From the NCBI GenBank assembly GCA_902805495.1, contig CADCTH010000254.1, forward strand, positions 1 through 13,497: 13,497 nt of DNA, in the 5' to 3' direction. This DNA comes from an uncultured Actinomycetospora sp. (GTDB lineage: Bacteria; Actinomycetota; Actinomycetes; Mycobacteriales; Pseudonocardiaceae). Of the stretch, positions 6,193 through 13,203 are shown one piece after another. Numbering within the stretch: the first letter of the stretch is position 1; every line of letters starts with the position of its first letter. The notes below the pieces were generated by a model. That model worked only from the letters and a program-made list of their open reading frames with translations, made no database searches and was not told the origin of the DNA. The position numbers and the translations under genes were made by a program.

Positions 6193-7781
6193 CCGACACC
6201 GACCCCCGCGTCCTGCTCGCGGTGTTCGTCGTCGCCCTGGGCGTCACGGCGATCGCGCGCCGCTACGCGCTGTCGGCCCCGCTGCTGCTCGTCGTCGTGG
6301 GACTCGCGGCGTCCTACGTGCCCGGGGTGCCGATCGTGCCCCTGGAGCCCGACTTCGTCCTGTTCCTCGTGCTCCCGCCGCTGCTGTACTCCGCGGCGCT
6401 GGAGAGCTCGACGCTGCGCCTGCGGGAGAACCTGCGGCGCATCAGCCAGCTCGCGGTGGGCCTGGTCGCGTTCACCACGGCGGTGGTCGGGATGGCGGCC
6501 TGGCTGCTGGTGCCCGAGCTGCCGCTGGCCAGCGCGCTCGTGCTCGGGGCCGTCGTGGCACCGCCCGACGCCGTGGCCGCGGCGTCGATCGGGCGCCGGC
6601 TGGGGCTCCCCCGGCGGATCATGACGATCCTCGAGGGCGAGAGCCTGCTCAACGACGCCACCGCGCTGACCCTGTTCCGGGTGCTGCTCGTCGCGGCCGT
6701 CGCCACCACCGTCGGTCCCGGTGCGACGATCCTCACCGGGCTCGAGGAGTTCGCCCTGGCCGCGGTCGGCGGGGTGCTCATCGGCGGGGCGGTGGGCTGG
6801 CTGCTGCACCGCGTGCGCCAGCGCCTGGCCGACGGCGCGCTGGAGAGCGCGGTCGGCCTGCTCGTCCCGTTCGCGATCTACCTGCTCGCCGAGGAGCTGC
6901 ACACCTCCGGGGTGCTCGCGGTGGTCATCGCCGGGCTCTACCTCGGCCACAAGGCCGGCGAGGCCGGCTACGCCACGCGCCTGCAGGAGCAGGCGGTGTG
7001 GAAGGCGCTGGACACCCTGCTCGAGGCGCTGGTGTTCGCGCTGATCGGCCTGCAGCTGCGCGTCGTCGTCGACGGTCTCGGCGAGGACGCGACGCGGATC
7101 CTGCTGGTCTCGCTCGCCCTGCTCGGCGTGACCATCCTGGCGCGCTTCGTCTGGGTGTTCCCGACGATCTACCTGCCACGCCTCCTGCCGCGGGTGCGGG
7201 CCCGGGGACCTGCCCTGTCGTGGCGCGGGCCGCTGGTCATCTCGTGGGCGGGCATGCGCGGCGTGGTGACGCTCGCCGCCGCGTTCGCGATCCCCGCCGC
7301 CGACGAGACCGGCCCGGGCATGCCGGGGCGCAACGTCGTCCTGTTCGCCGCGTTCGTCATCACCGTCGGCACCCTGCTGCTGCAGGGCCTGACCCTGCCC
7401 GTCCTCATCCGGCGGTTGCACGTCAAGGACGAGGGCGGGCAGCGCGACGTCCTCGACGAGGCCGCGGCCAAGCAGGCCGCCGCCGAGGCCGCCCTCGCGC
7501 GCCTCGACGAGCTCTCCGACGGGTCCACGCCCCAGGCGGTCACCGAGCAGCTGCGCTCCTGGGCGCAGCACCGGGCGAACAGCCCGTGGGAACGCCTCGG
7601 GCGCAGCGACGACGAGCTCGGCGAGGCCCCGTCGCTGGCGTTCGTGCGCCTGCGCCGGGCGATGCTCGACGCGGAGCGGGCGACGTTCGCCCGCTACCGC
7701 GAGATGCGCCGCATCGACGAGAGCGTCCTGCGCGAGATGCTCCGCGAGCTCGACCACGAGGAGGCCATGCTGGACCGGTAG
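6189..7781 (+). CDS. CPA1-family Na+/H+ antiporter (NhaP/YjcE type)
   Basis: This 530-residue membrane protein exchanges Na+ (or K+) for protons and supports pH and salt balance. Residues 1-410 form about 12-13 membrane helices. Family marks are FLVLPPLLYSAALESS (60-73), APPDAVAAASI at 124-134 with the ion-binding Asp127, EGESLLNDATA at 149-159 including the Asn155-Asp156 pair, and SWAGMRGVVTLAAA at 352-365. Residues about 411-530 are a charged, helical cytosolic tail that probably regulates activity. The frame is open far upstream, but GTG 6189 is chosen because it begins the protein just before its first membrane helix and makes a 4-base GTGA overlap with the DUF1330 stop. It is the last gene of the operon and converges with the 103-residue gene 45 bases away; I see no hairpin terminator there. 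Confidence 0.93.
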   Translation: MTDTDPRVLLAVFVVALGVTAIARRYALSAPLLLVVVGLAASYVPGVPIVPLEPDFVLFLVLPPLLYSAALESSTLRLRENLRRISQLAVGLVAFTTAVVGMAAWLLVPELPLASALVLGAVVAPPDAVAAASIGRRLGLPRRIMTILEGESLLNDATALTLFRVLLVAAVATTVGPGATILTGLEEFALAAVGGVLIGGAVGWLLHRVRQRLADGALESAVGLLVPFAIYLLAEELHTSGVLAVVIAGLYLGHKAGEAGYATRLQEQAVWKALDTLLEALVFALIGLQLRVVVDGLGEDATRILLVSLALLGVTILARFVWVFPTIYLPRLLPRVRARGPALSWRGPLVISWAGMRGVVTLAAAFAIPAADETGPGMPGRNVVLFAAFVITVGTLLLQGLTLPVLIRRLHVKDEGGQRDVLDEAAAKQAAAEAALARLDELSDGSTPQAVTEQLRSWAQHRANSPWERLGRSDDELGEAPSLAFVRLRRAMLDAERATFARYREMRRIDESVLREMLRELDHEEAMLDR

Positions 7782-7826
7782 TCAGGCGGCGGCGAGACGT
7801 GGCCGGGGCCGAGCTGGAGGAGGCGC

Positions 7827-8138
7827 TCAGACCTCGGTCTTGAGGATGAAGATCGCGAGGTGGGCGTCCTCGACGCTGCTGCGGGCGGCGTCGCTGATCC
7901 CGGGGTCCGCCCCGGCGGCGACCTTCGCGCTGTCCGCGGCCTGCTCGAGCTCGATGACGGCGTCCCGCGCGCCCTCGTCCGGCGTCGCACCGGCCTTCGT
8001 GGCCTTGTCGTCGAACTCGCGGACGACGGCCACCGTGACCACCGATGCGCCCCGGTCGTCCTCCACCGTGCGCCGGCAGGCGCTGATGCGCCCACGGACG
8101 TCGTCGAGGCGGGACCGGAGGTCGGTGGTGGCGAGCAT
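7827..8138 (-). CDS. Small soluble protein of unknown function
   Basis: The 103-residue protein begins at ATG 8138, where a strong AGGAGAG ribosome site stands 5-6 bases upstream, good evidence that this reading frame is used. It looks mostly helical: an N-terminal LRSRLDDVRGRISACRRTVEDD helix with one Cys (Cys21), a central VVTVAVVREFDDKATKAG stretch, and a C-terminal helix ending in AHLAIFILKTEV. No membrane segment or known motif is seen. It lies 80 bases downstream of the LuxR-type gene on the same strand and could be in its transcript. I do not recognise the family. Confidence 0.65.
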   Translation of the reverse strand: MLATTDLRSRLDDVRGRISACRRTVEDDRGASVVTVAVVREFDDKATKAGATPDEGARDAVIELEQAADSAKVAAGADPGISDAARSSVEDAHLAIFILKTEV

Positions 8139-8218
8139 GGCTCTCTCCTGACGGTGGTGGTGGTCGCACCCATTGACGGCGCGGCGTGACGAGGCCGACA
8201 GGACGGGATGTACGTACG

Positions 8219-9022
8219 TCACGGACCGCGGAGGTCCGGTGACGGGAGCAGCCCCAGGACCTGGGCGCGCTGCACCGCGGCCAGGCGGTCGGGCACGCCG
8301 AGCTTCGCGTAGACGCGCTGCAGGTGCTTCTGCACCGTCCGCTCCCCCACGGCCAGGCGCCGGGCGATGGCGCGGGCGGTGCCGCCGGCGGCGAGGAGGT
8401 CGAGCACCGCGCTCTCGCGCGGAGTCAGGCCCACACACGACGCGGTGGGCACCGCGTGCTCCCCGGTGCGCGCCGACCAGCGGGCGTGCGCGGCGATCTG
8501 GCGATCGAGAGCGATGAGCACCCGCTGCAGGCGGTGGGCCATCGCCATCTCCGCCGGCGAGAACGGGTCGACGCGCCCCACGAGCAAGGCCCGGTTCGTG
8601 AGCGGCCCCGAGCAGACCGGCAGGGCGATCTGGGCGACGACGTCGTCGCCGAGCAGGTGGTGGCAGACCGAGCGCCAGCGGTCCTGCGCCCGCCGGCCGG
8701 CGAACCGCTCGGGCACGTCGCACACCTGCACCACGTCCCGCCGGCCCGACCCGAGGTAGTAGCGCAGCAGGGGGTGTTCCCGAGGCGCGCTCTCCCGGTC
8801 CCACCGCTCGACCTCGGGGTACCGGGCGCCGAACAGGCCCGCGGGCCACGCCTCCCGCCGGATCGGCCCGGACGGGCTCCGGTCGTTGAACGAGCCGGCC
8901 GGGGCCCCGAAGGTCGCGGCGAGCAGCGGCAGGACCTGCTCGGTGGGCCAGCCGGTCAACGGCCGGCCCACCAGGTCGGCGACGAGCTCCAGCCACTCGC
9001 CGTCCCCCGGGGTCGTCCCCAT
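8219..9022 (-). CDS. LuxR/NarL-type transcriptional regulator
   Basis: From ATG 9022 the protein has 267 residues. Residues about 197-258 form a LuxR-type helix-turn-helix: GLTPRESAVLDLLAAGGTARAIARRL, then VGERTVQKHLQRVYAKLGV, with the usual conserved Glu203, Thr229, Val230, His233 and Leu241. The N-terminal 190 residues carry no receiver-domain phospho-acceptor pattern. They could be a GAF/PAS-like sensor (a segment VVAQIALPVCSGPLTNRALLVGRVD at about 128-152 has the strand pattern of such domains), but this is not certain. Translation from further upstream (up to 9142) is possible but would overlap the preceding gene and begin with a Gly/Arg-rich stretch that looks non-coding, so 9022 is preferred; a GGTGGAG sits just before it. 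Targets are unknown. Confidence 0.88.
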   Translation of the reverse strand: MGTTPGDGEWLELVADLVGRPLTGWPTEQVLPLLAATFGAPAGSFNDRSPSGPIRREAWPAGLFGARYPEVERWDRESAPREHPLLRYYLGSGRRDVVQVCDVPERFAGRRAQDRWRSVCHHLLGDDVVAQIALPVCSGPLTNRALLVGRVDPFSPAEMAMAHRLQRVLIALDRQIAAHARWSARTGEHAVPTASCVGLTPRESAVLDLLAAGGTARAIARRLAVGERTVQKHLQRVYAKLGVPDRLAAVQRAQVLGLLPSPDLRGP

Positions 9023-9113
9023 GGCCACTCCACCGCCGCCGCGCGCGCTCGCCCGCGAGGGTCCACCCGCAGCGACCGGAGCGGAACGCTCGCCACCCGC
9101 CCGGCCGCCACCG

Positions 9114-9680
9114 TCACCCGGTCGGCGCAGCCTCCCGCACACGCACCTCGACCGGCATCGTCAGCAGGGCGTCCAGCACCCGCTGCTGGCGGCGCAGCGG
9201 CAGGCGCGCGAAGAACAACAGGTCCAGCGGGTACCAGAGCCCCACCCACGCGATCACGAGGAACACCCCGTTGCCCAGCAGGTTCTGGAAGAACTCCGGG
9301 ACGTCGGGCGCGAGGAAGTCGGTCGAGAACAGCAGGCCGACGAGGAACAGCGGCAGGCCCGGGCGCAGCGACGCCCAGCCCTGGCGGCGCAGCACCGCGG
9401 TCTCGCGCTCGGTGGCCTCGAGCCGCCGGCGACACCAGCGCCGCAGCGTCGTGACCAGCAGGGTCTCCGTCGCCGCCCGGTCCGGCCCGATCCCGGCGGC
9501 GGGCAGCGTCAGCACGAGCCGGTCGCGGCGCCCGACCCGGCCGCGGGTGAGCAGCTCGTCGAGCACCTCGTCCGCACCCGGCACCGCCCGGGCGTCGTCG
9601 TCCTCCAGCAGCATCGCCGGGTCGACGGCGACGAGGTCCCCGGGGCGCCGGAGGTGCACCACCACCGGCGTCCCGCTCAC
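9114..9680 (-). CDS. Two-pass membrane protein of unknown function, coupled to the CDF transporter
   Basis: The 188-residue protein starts at GTG 9680, which overlaps the stop of the CDF gene by 4 bases (GTGA), so it is translationally coupled to it. The first about 85 residues are soluble, with a DLVAVDPAMLLEDDDARAVPGADEVLDELLTRGR stretch. A basic segment around 79-105 (RRWCRRRLEATERETAVLRRQ) leads into two hydrophobic segments at about 107-120 and 136-158, separated by a short loop (DFLAPDVPEFFQNLLGNG). The C-terminus is again basic. I do not recognise the family. The tight overlap suggests it modulates or assembles with the transporter, an inference from position only. Confidence 0.8.
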   Translation of the reverse strand: MSGTPVVVHLRRPGDLVAVDPAMLLEDDDARAVPGADEVLDELLTRGRVGRRDRLVLTLPAAGIGPDRAATETLLVTTLRRWCRRRLEATERETAVLRRQGWASLRPGLPLFLVGLLFSTDFLAPDVPEFFQNLLGNGVFLVIAWVGLWYPLDLLFFARLPLRRQQRVLDALLTMPVEVRVREAAPTG

Positions 9681-10642
9681 AGCGCCCACCGCCGGTCGGT
9701 GGTGAACGCGACGACGACCGACCGCTCGTGCCCGAGCGCGGCGAGCCGCTCGTGCAGGGCCTCGCGCACCACATCGCAGTCGGCCACCGTGGCCACCGCG
9801 GACTCCTCCCCCACCACGTAGTCCACCTCCACGTCGACGCGGCCCCCGACCTTCGAGGCCCGCAGGAACGACTCGGCGAGCCCGAACCGCTCGCGCACGG
9901 CCTCCACCGCGCCCTCGAGCTCTGCCCGCGTCTCCGCCGGCGGGGACATCGCGAGGATCTCCCGCATGCCCCCGCCGATCAGCTTCGCGGGCACCCGCAG
10001 GAACAGCACCGAGACGAGGACGACCATCCCCGGGTCGACGTAGGCGGCGATGTCCGGCCGTCCCACCGCCACGAGCACGACGGCGATGACGAACCCGACG
10101 AGCACCCCCACCGAGAGCAGCGTGTCGCCCACCCACTCGGCCGCCTCGGCGCGCACCAGGTCCGACCGCCCGCCGCGGCGCATGACGAGGGTGACGACCA
10201 CGCCGCCGGCGGTGGCGATGACGGCGTACAGGAGGGCCCACCCCGTCGCGACCTCGCGCCCGCCCGCGAACAGGTCCGCCACCCCGCCCACGACGGCGTA
10301 GACGCAGAGCGCGCCGAGGGCGACGGCCTTGACCACCACGGTCACCGGCTCCCACACCTCGCGACCCCAGGGGTAGCGCTCGTCCGCCCCCCGGCGCGAC
10401 GTGCGCAGCGCGAGGACGGCGAGCACCGAGAGCCCGATGCTCGCGAAGGAGTAGAGCCCGTCGAACACGATCATCGACGAGCCGCTGAGCACCCCCCACA
10501 CCGACGACAGCACCGCGAACGCGGCGGACGCCCACACCGACAGGAGCAGCAGGCGCCGGTCACGGGAGCCGGTGTCGTCGGGATCTCCGTCCACACGGGT
10601 GATCGTGACGGTCGGCGGCGTCGGCGTCGAGGTCCCGATCAC
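9677..10642 (-). CDS. Cation diffusion facilitator family transporter with atypical metal site
   Basis: The 321-residue protein has the CDF plan: a polar N-terminus, about six membrane helices between residues 30 and 225, and a cytosolic domain of about 95 residues with FGLAESFLRASKVGGRVDVEVDYVV. Landmarks are MIVFDGLYSFASIG at 57-70 in helix 2, YPWGREVWEPV at 90-100, and EAAEWVGDTLLS at 166-177 in helix 5. Aligned by eye with FieF, the first transport-site positions are Asp61 and Ser65 (instead of Asp/Asp) and Glu169 and Asp173 (instead of His/Asp), so the metal site is not the zinc type seen in the other CDF protein here. I think it belongs to the group described as predicted Co/Zn/Cd transporters (COG3965), but its substrate is uncertain. 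GTG 10642 is the start. A GACAAT box lies 7 bases upstream. It is the first gene of a minus-strand cluster. Confidence 0.87.
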   Translation of the reverse strand: MIGTSTPTPPTVTITRVDGDPDDTGSRDRRLLLLSVWASAAFAVLSSVWGVLSGSSMIVFDGLYSFASIGLSVLAVLALRTSRRGADERYPWGREVWEPVTVVVKAVALGALCVYAVVGGVADLFAGGREVATGWALLYAVIATAGGVVVTLVMRRGGRSDLVRAEAAEWVGDTLLSVGVLVGFVIAVVLVAVGRPDIAAYVDPGMVVLVSVLFLRVPAKLIGGGMREILAMSPPAETRAELEGAVEAVRERFGLAESFLRASKVGGRVDVEVDYVVGEESAVATVADCDVVREALHERLAALGHERSVVVAFTTDRRWAL

Positions 10643-10649
10643 CCTGAGG

Positions 10650-10655
10650 ATTGTC
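10650..10655 (-). promoter_or_regulatory. Weak -10-like box (GACAAT) before the second CDF gene
   Basis: On the minus strand GACAAT lies 7 bases before GTG 10642, matching the spacing of the other leaderless candidates but with G in place of the first T. No Shine-Dalgarno is obvious. Confidence 0.3.
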
Positions 10656-10680
10656 TTTCCGGTGTCCCGCGCCGCAGACT
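10651..10680 (+). promoter_or_regulatory. Possible promoter for the MprF-like gene (TTGTCT, 18 bp, CAGACT)
   Basis: TTGTCT at 10651-10656 resembles a -35 box and CAGACT at 10675-10680 a -10 box, with an 18-bp spacer. It would give a leader of about 65 bases containing the CGAGCG-AC-CGCTCG palindrome. The fit is modest and it overlaps the -10-like box of the opposite gene. Confidence 0.25.
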
Positions 10681-10709
10681 CCAGACGTACCTCACCCGTC
10701 CAGCCGCAC

Positions 10710-10723
10710 CGAGCGACCGCTCG
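10710..10723. repeat. Inverted repeat CGAGCG-AC-CGCTCG in the leader of the MprF-like gene
   Basis: A perfect 6-2-6 palindrome lies 29 bases before ATG 10753. It may be an operator between the divergent transporter and synthase genes, or a chance GC-rich palindrome. A 2-base centre is too tight for an RNA hairpin unless inner pairs open. Confidence 0.3.
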
Positions 10724-10741
10724 TTGCAGGGCGTGACCACC

Positions 10742-10746
10742 AGGAG
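10742..10746 (+). promoter_or_regulatory. Shine-Dalgarno (AGGAG) for the MprF-like gene
   Basis: AGGAG six bases before ATG 10753 decides this start over the in-frame TTG at 10651. Confidence 0.75.
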
Positions 10747-10752
10747 CTCGCC

Positions 10753-12882
10753 ATGACGGTGACCGCCCCGCCGGAGACCACGCCGGCCCCGGCCCGGACG
10801 CGGTCGGCGGCGGCGCGGGCCCTCGCGGTCGCCCGCCGGCGCCCGGTCACGGCGGTGACGCTGCTGCTGCTCGTCGTCGCCGACGTCGCCACTGGGGCGT
10901 TCTGGAGCCCCGTCACCGACCGGTCGTGGGGCGACGCGATCGCCCACGGCGTGCCCTCGATCGCCGCCGGCCACCCGTGGACCGTGCTCACCGGCGCCCT
11001 CGTCGGCGCGCACCCCGTCGGCGCGTGGGTCGGGCTCGTGCTCGTCGCGCTCGGGGTGGGCTGGGGCGAGGGCCGGCTCGGCCCGCGGCGCACCGCGGTG
11101 CTGCTCGTCGTCGGCCAGGTCGCCGCCGTCGCGGTGACGCTCGCCCTGGTCGCCGCGCTGGTGGCCACCGGCTGGGTGTGGGCGGTCGGGCTCGCCGGCG
11201 CCCTCGCGGGCGGCATCTCGCCGGGCGTGTTCGCGGTGGTCGCCGTCGCGTCGGCCACACTCGCCGCCCCCTGGCGCCTGCGGCTGCGCCTCGTGCTCGT
11301 CGGAGTCACGGTCGTGGGGCTGCTGTTCCTCGGCCACCTCGCGGACGTCGCGCACGTGCTCGTACTGGCCGTCGCGCTGCCCCTCGGGCGCCGGATCGCC
11401 GGGGCCGGCGAGGTCCCCACCGGCCACCCGGGCCGTCGCGAGTGGCGCCTCGTCGCCGCGGTCGGGCTCCTCGTCATCGCGGCGATCCGGGTGCTGACGC
11501 TCGTGGTGCCCGTCGTCGGCCCGCTCGGGAACACCGCGTCGGACTCCACCGTCGCCGAGACCGCGATCTCCGTGGTCGTCTCGCTGCTGCTGGCCGAGGG
11601 GCTGCGCCGCGGACGCCGGCTCGCCTGGGTCCTGGGGCTCGTCCTCGGCGGCCTGTACGCGCTGCTCGGGCTGTTCGTGATCGGCGCCGTCGTGTTCGCG
11701 CAGCTCACCGACCAGATGGACCAGATCGAGCTCGTGGGCCTGGCGGTGTTCGTGCCCAACGCGGTGCTGTGGTCGGCGCTGCTGGTGTGGCTGGTGGTGG
11801 GCCGGCACGCCTTCGCGGTGCCGTCCCGTCGGCGCCTGCGGCGACGCGAGCGCGACGCCCGCACCGGCCCGGAGGCCGCCCGGGACGCGCTGCACCGCCA
11901 CGGCGGGTCGACGCTGTCCTGGATGACGACCTGGCCGGAGAACCGCTACCTCAGGCACGGCACCGACGGCGGCGTCACCGCCTACCGCGTCCACGCCGGC
12001 GTCGCGGTGGCCCTCGGCGACCCCATCGTGGCGCCGGCCGATCGGGCCGCCGCGCTCGAGGACTTCCGGGCGATGGCCGAGCGCGCCGGCTGGGTGCCGT
12101 GCCTGTTCTCCACCACCGCCGAGCTCGCCGAGCAGGCGCGGGCGGACGGGTGGCGGACGCTGCAGGTCGCCGAGGACACGCTCATCGACCTCGACGGCCT
12201 CGAGTTCAAGGGCAAGCCGTGGCAGAACGTCCGCAGCGCCTTCAACCGCGCGGGCAAGGCGGGGATCACCCACCGGATGGTGCGCCTGGACGAGGAGCCG
12301 CGCGCCGTCGTGGCGCAGGTGCGGGCGATCTCCGAGGAGTGGGTGGGCGACAAGGGCCTGCCCGAGATGGGCTTCACGCTCGGCGGCCTCGAGGAGGCCC
12401 TCGACCCCGAGGTCGGCACCGAGCTCGCCGTCGACGCCGAGGGCACGATCCACGGCGTCACCTCGTGGCTGCCGGTGTACGGGCCGGGCGGGGTGGTGGT
12501 CGGCTGGACCCTCGACGTGATGCGGCGACGCCAGGACGGGTTCCGCGCCGTCGTCGAGTACCTCATCGCCTCGGCCTGCCTGACCTTCCAGGAGGAAGGG
12601 GCGCAGTTCCTCTCGCTCTCGGGGGCACCGCTCGCGCGCACCGAGGAGGCCGAGGGTGCCGACGTCCTCGACCGCGTGCTCGACCGCATGGGCGCGCTGC
12701 TCGAGCCGTACTACGGGTTCCGCTCGCTGCACCAGTTCAAGGCGAAGTTCCAGCCCCGCTACGCGCCGATGTTCCTCGTGCACCGCGACGAGGCCGACCT
12801 CCCGCGCGTCGGGCTGGGCATCGGCCGGGCGTACCTGCCAGACGCCGGCGGGCGGGATCTCGTGGCGCTCGTCCGCAGCTGA
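10753..12882 (+). CDS. MprF-like aminoacyl-phosphatidylglycerol synthase (DUF2156) with rhomboid-like membrane domain
   Basis: The 709-residue protein is predicted to transfer an amino acid (lysine or alanine in known relatives) from tRNA to phosphatidylglycerol, lowering membrane negative charge. Residues about 33-350 hold some 10-11 membrane helices. The first six look rhomboid-like: HPWTVLTGALVGAH at 74-87, GISPG at 154-158 with Ser156, and DVAHVLVLAVALPLG at 198-212 with His201. Residues about 375-700 are the cytosolic DUF2156/GNAT-like catalytic part: MTTWPENRYLRHG near 391, LGDPIVAP (421-428), LEFKGKPWQNVRSAFNRAGKAG (483-504), GFTLGGLEEAL, and YYGFRSLHQFKAKFQPRYAPMFLV (653-676). There is no lysyl-tRNA synthetase domain, unlike mycobacterial LysX. 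ATG 10753 has AGGAG six bases upstream; the frame is open further up but only from a TTG without a ribosome site. It diverges from the second CDF gene. Confidence 0.9.
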   Translation: MTVTAPPETTPAPARTRSAAARALAVARRRPVTAVTLLLLVVADVATGAFWSPVTDRSWGDAIAHGVPSIAAGHPWTVLTGALVGAHPVGAWVGLVLVALGVGWGEGRLGPRRTAVLLVVGQVAAVAVTLALVAALVATGWVWAVGLAGALAGGISPGVFAVVAVASATLAAPWRLRLRLVLVGVTVVGLLFLGHLADVAHVLVLAVALPLGRRIAGAGEVPTGHPGRREWRLVAAVGLLVIAAIRVLTLVVPVVGPLGNTASDSTVAETAISVVVSLLLAEGLRRGRRLAWVLGLVLGGLYALLGLFVIGAVVFAQLTDQMDQIELVGLAVFVPNAVLWSALLVWLVVGRHAFAVPSRRRLRRRERDARTGPEAARDALHRHGGSTLSWMTTWPENRYLRHGTDGGVTAYRVHAGVAVALGDPIVAPADRAAALEDFRAMAERAGWVPCLFSTTAELAEQARADGWRTLQVAEDTLIDLDGLEFKGKPWQNVRSAFNRAGKAGITHRMVRLDEEPRAVVAQVRAISEEWVGDKGLPEMGFTLGGLEEALDPEVGTELAVDAEGTIHGVTSWLPVYGPGGVVVGWTLDVMRRRQDGFRAVVEYLIASACLTFQEEGAQFLSLSGAPLARTEEAEGADVLDRVLDRMGALLEPYYGFRSLHQFKAKFQPRYAPMFLVHRDEADLPRVGLGIGRAYLPDAGGRDLVALVRS

Positions 12883-12883
12883 C

Positions 12884-12889
12884 TACTCT
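12884..12889 (+). promoter_or_regulatory. Putative -10 box (TACTCT) of a leaderless promoter for the DUF2630 gene
   Basis: TACTCT begins two bases after the stop of the MprF-like gene and is followed by 7 bases and then ATG 12897. The small gene may therefore have its own leaderless transcript in addition to read-through. No Shine-Dalgarno is visible. Confidence 0.5.
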
Positions 12890-12896
12890 CGACGCC

Positions 12897-13124
12897 ATGG
12901 CGGACGACGAGACCCTGCAGACCATCCACACGCTGGTCGACGAGGAGCACCGGCTGCGCTCCCACGGCGAGAAGATCGACGACGACGACCGCGCCCGCCT
13001 GCGCGCCATCGAGGAGCAGCTCGACCAGTGCTGGGACGTGCTGCGCCGTCGCCGCGCGGGCCGCGACTTCGGCGGCGACCCGGGCCAGGCGTCGGAGAAG
13101 CAGGTGCACGACTACCTGCAGTAG
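12897..13124 (+). CDS. DUF2630 family protein
   Basis: The 75-residue protein matches DUF2630, small proteins common in Actinobacteria with no known function. The recognisable pattern is TIHTLVDEEHRLRS at 9-22, then RLRAIEEQLDQCWDVLRRRRA at 34-54, and a C-terminal EKQVHDYLQ. It is predicted to be a helical hairpin, highly charged, with a single Cys45. It starts 14 bases after the MprF-like gene, and a TACTCT box in that gap suggests its own leaderless start. Confidence 0.9.
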   Translation: MADDETLQTIHTLVDEEHRLRSHGEKIDDDDRARLRAIEEQLDQCWDVLRRRRAGRDFGGDPGQASEKQVHDYLQ

Positions 13125-13136
13125 CGGACGATCGCT

Positions 13137-13166
13137 GCCGGAGGATTGGTGGGTGATCACTCCGGC
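13137..13166. terminator. Possible hairpin between DUF2630 and the HNH remnant
   Basis: GCCGGAG (13137-13143) and CTCCGGC (13160-13166) form a 7-bp stem with a 16-base loop, 12 bases after the DUF2630 stop. There is no T-run, so an intrinsic terminator is uncertain; high-GC actinobacteria often use such imperfect hairpins. The loop ends in the palindrome GTGATCAC. Confidence 0.3.
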
Positions 13167-13190
13167 GGATCGGCCCGACGTCGGACTGCA

Positions 13191-13203
13191 CCACCTCAGG
13201 TGG
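13191..13203. repeat. Inverted repeat CCACCT-C-AGGTGG at the end of the HNH remnant
   Basis: A perfect 6-1-6 palindrome includes the stop codon of the HNH fragment (13198-13196). It may be part of a terminator of the original nuclease gene, or chance. Confidence 0.3.

Noticed and set aside
7782..7826. Terminator between the convergent antiporter and 103-residue genes
   Set aside because: No stable inverted repeat followed by a T-run could be found in the 45 bases.
8210..8219. GTACGTAC/ACGTACGT palindrome at the end of the LuxR-type gene
   Set aside because: It is short, sits at the 3' end of the gene and has no nearby promoter; it is probably chance, although it might lie upstream of the 103-residue gene's promoter.
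9023..9142. Upstream extension of the LuxR-type regulator to 9142
   Set aside because: The extra 40 residues are Gly/Arg/Ala-rich and would overlap the gene ending at 9114; ATG 9022 has a purine-rich site before it.
10651..10752. Extended N-terminus of the MprF-like protein from TTG 10651
   Set aside because: TTG has no ribosome site and the extension would run through the divergent promoter region; ATG 10753 has AGGAG at good spacing.
10639..12783. 714-codon minus-strand open frame opposite the MprF-like gene
   Set aside because: It is composed of His/Arg/Asp/Gly-rich low-complexity sequence typical of the antisense of a GC-rich gene, while the plus frame has clear domains.
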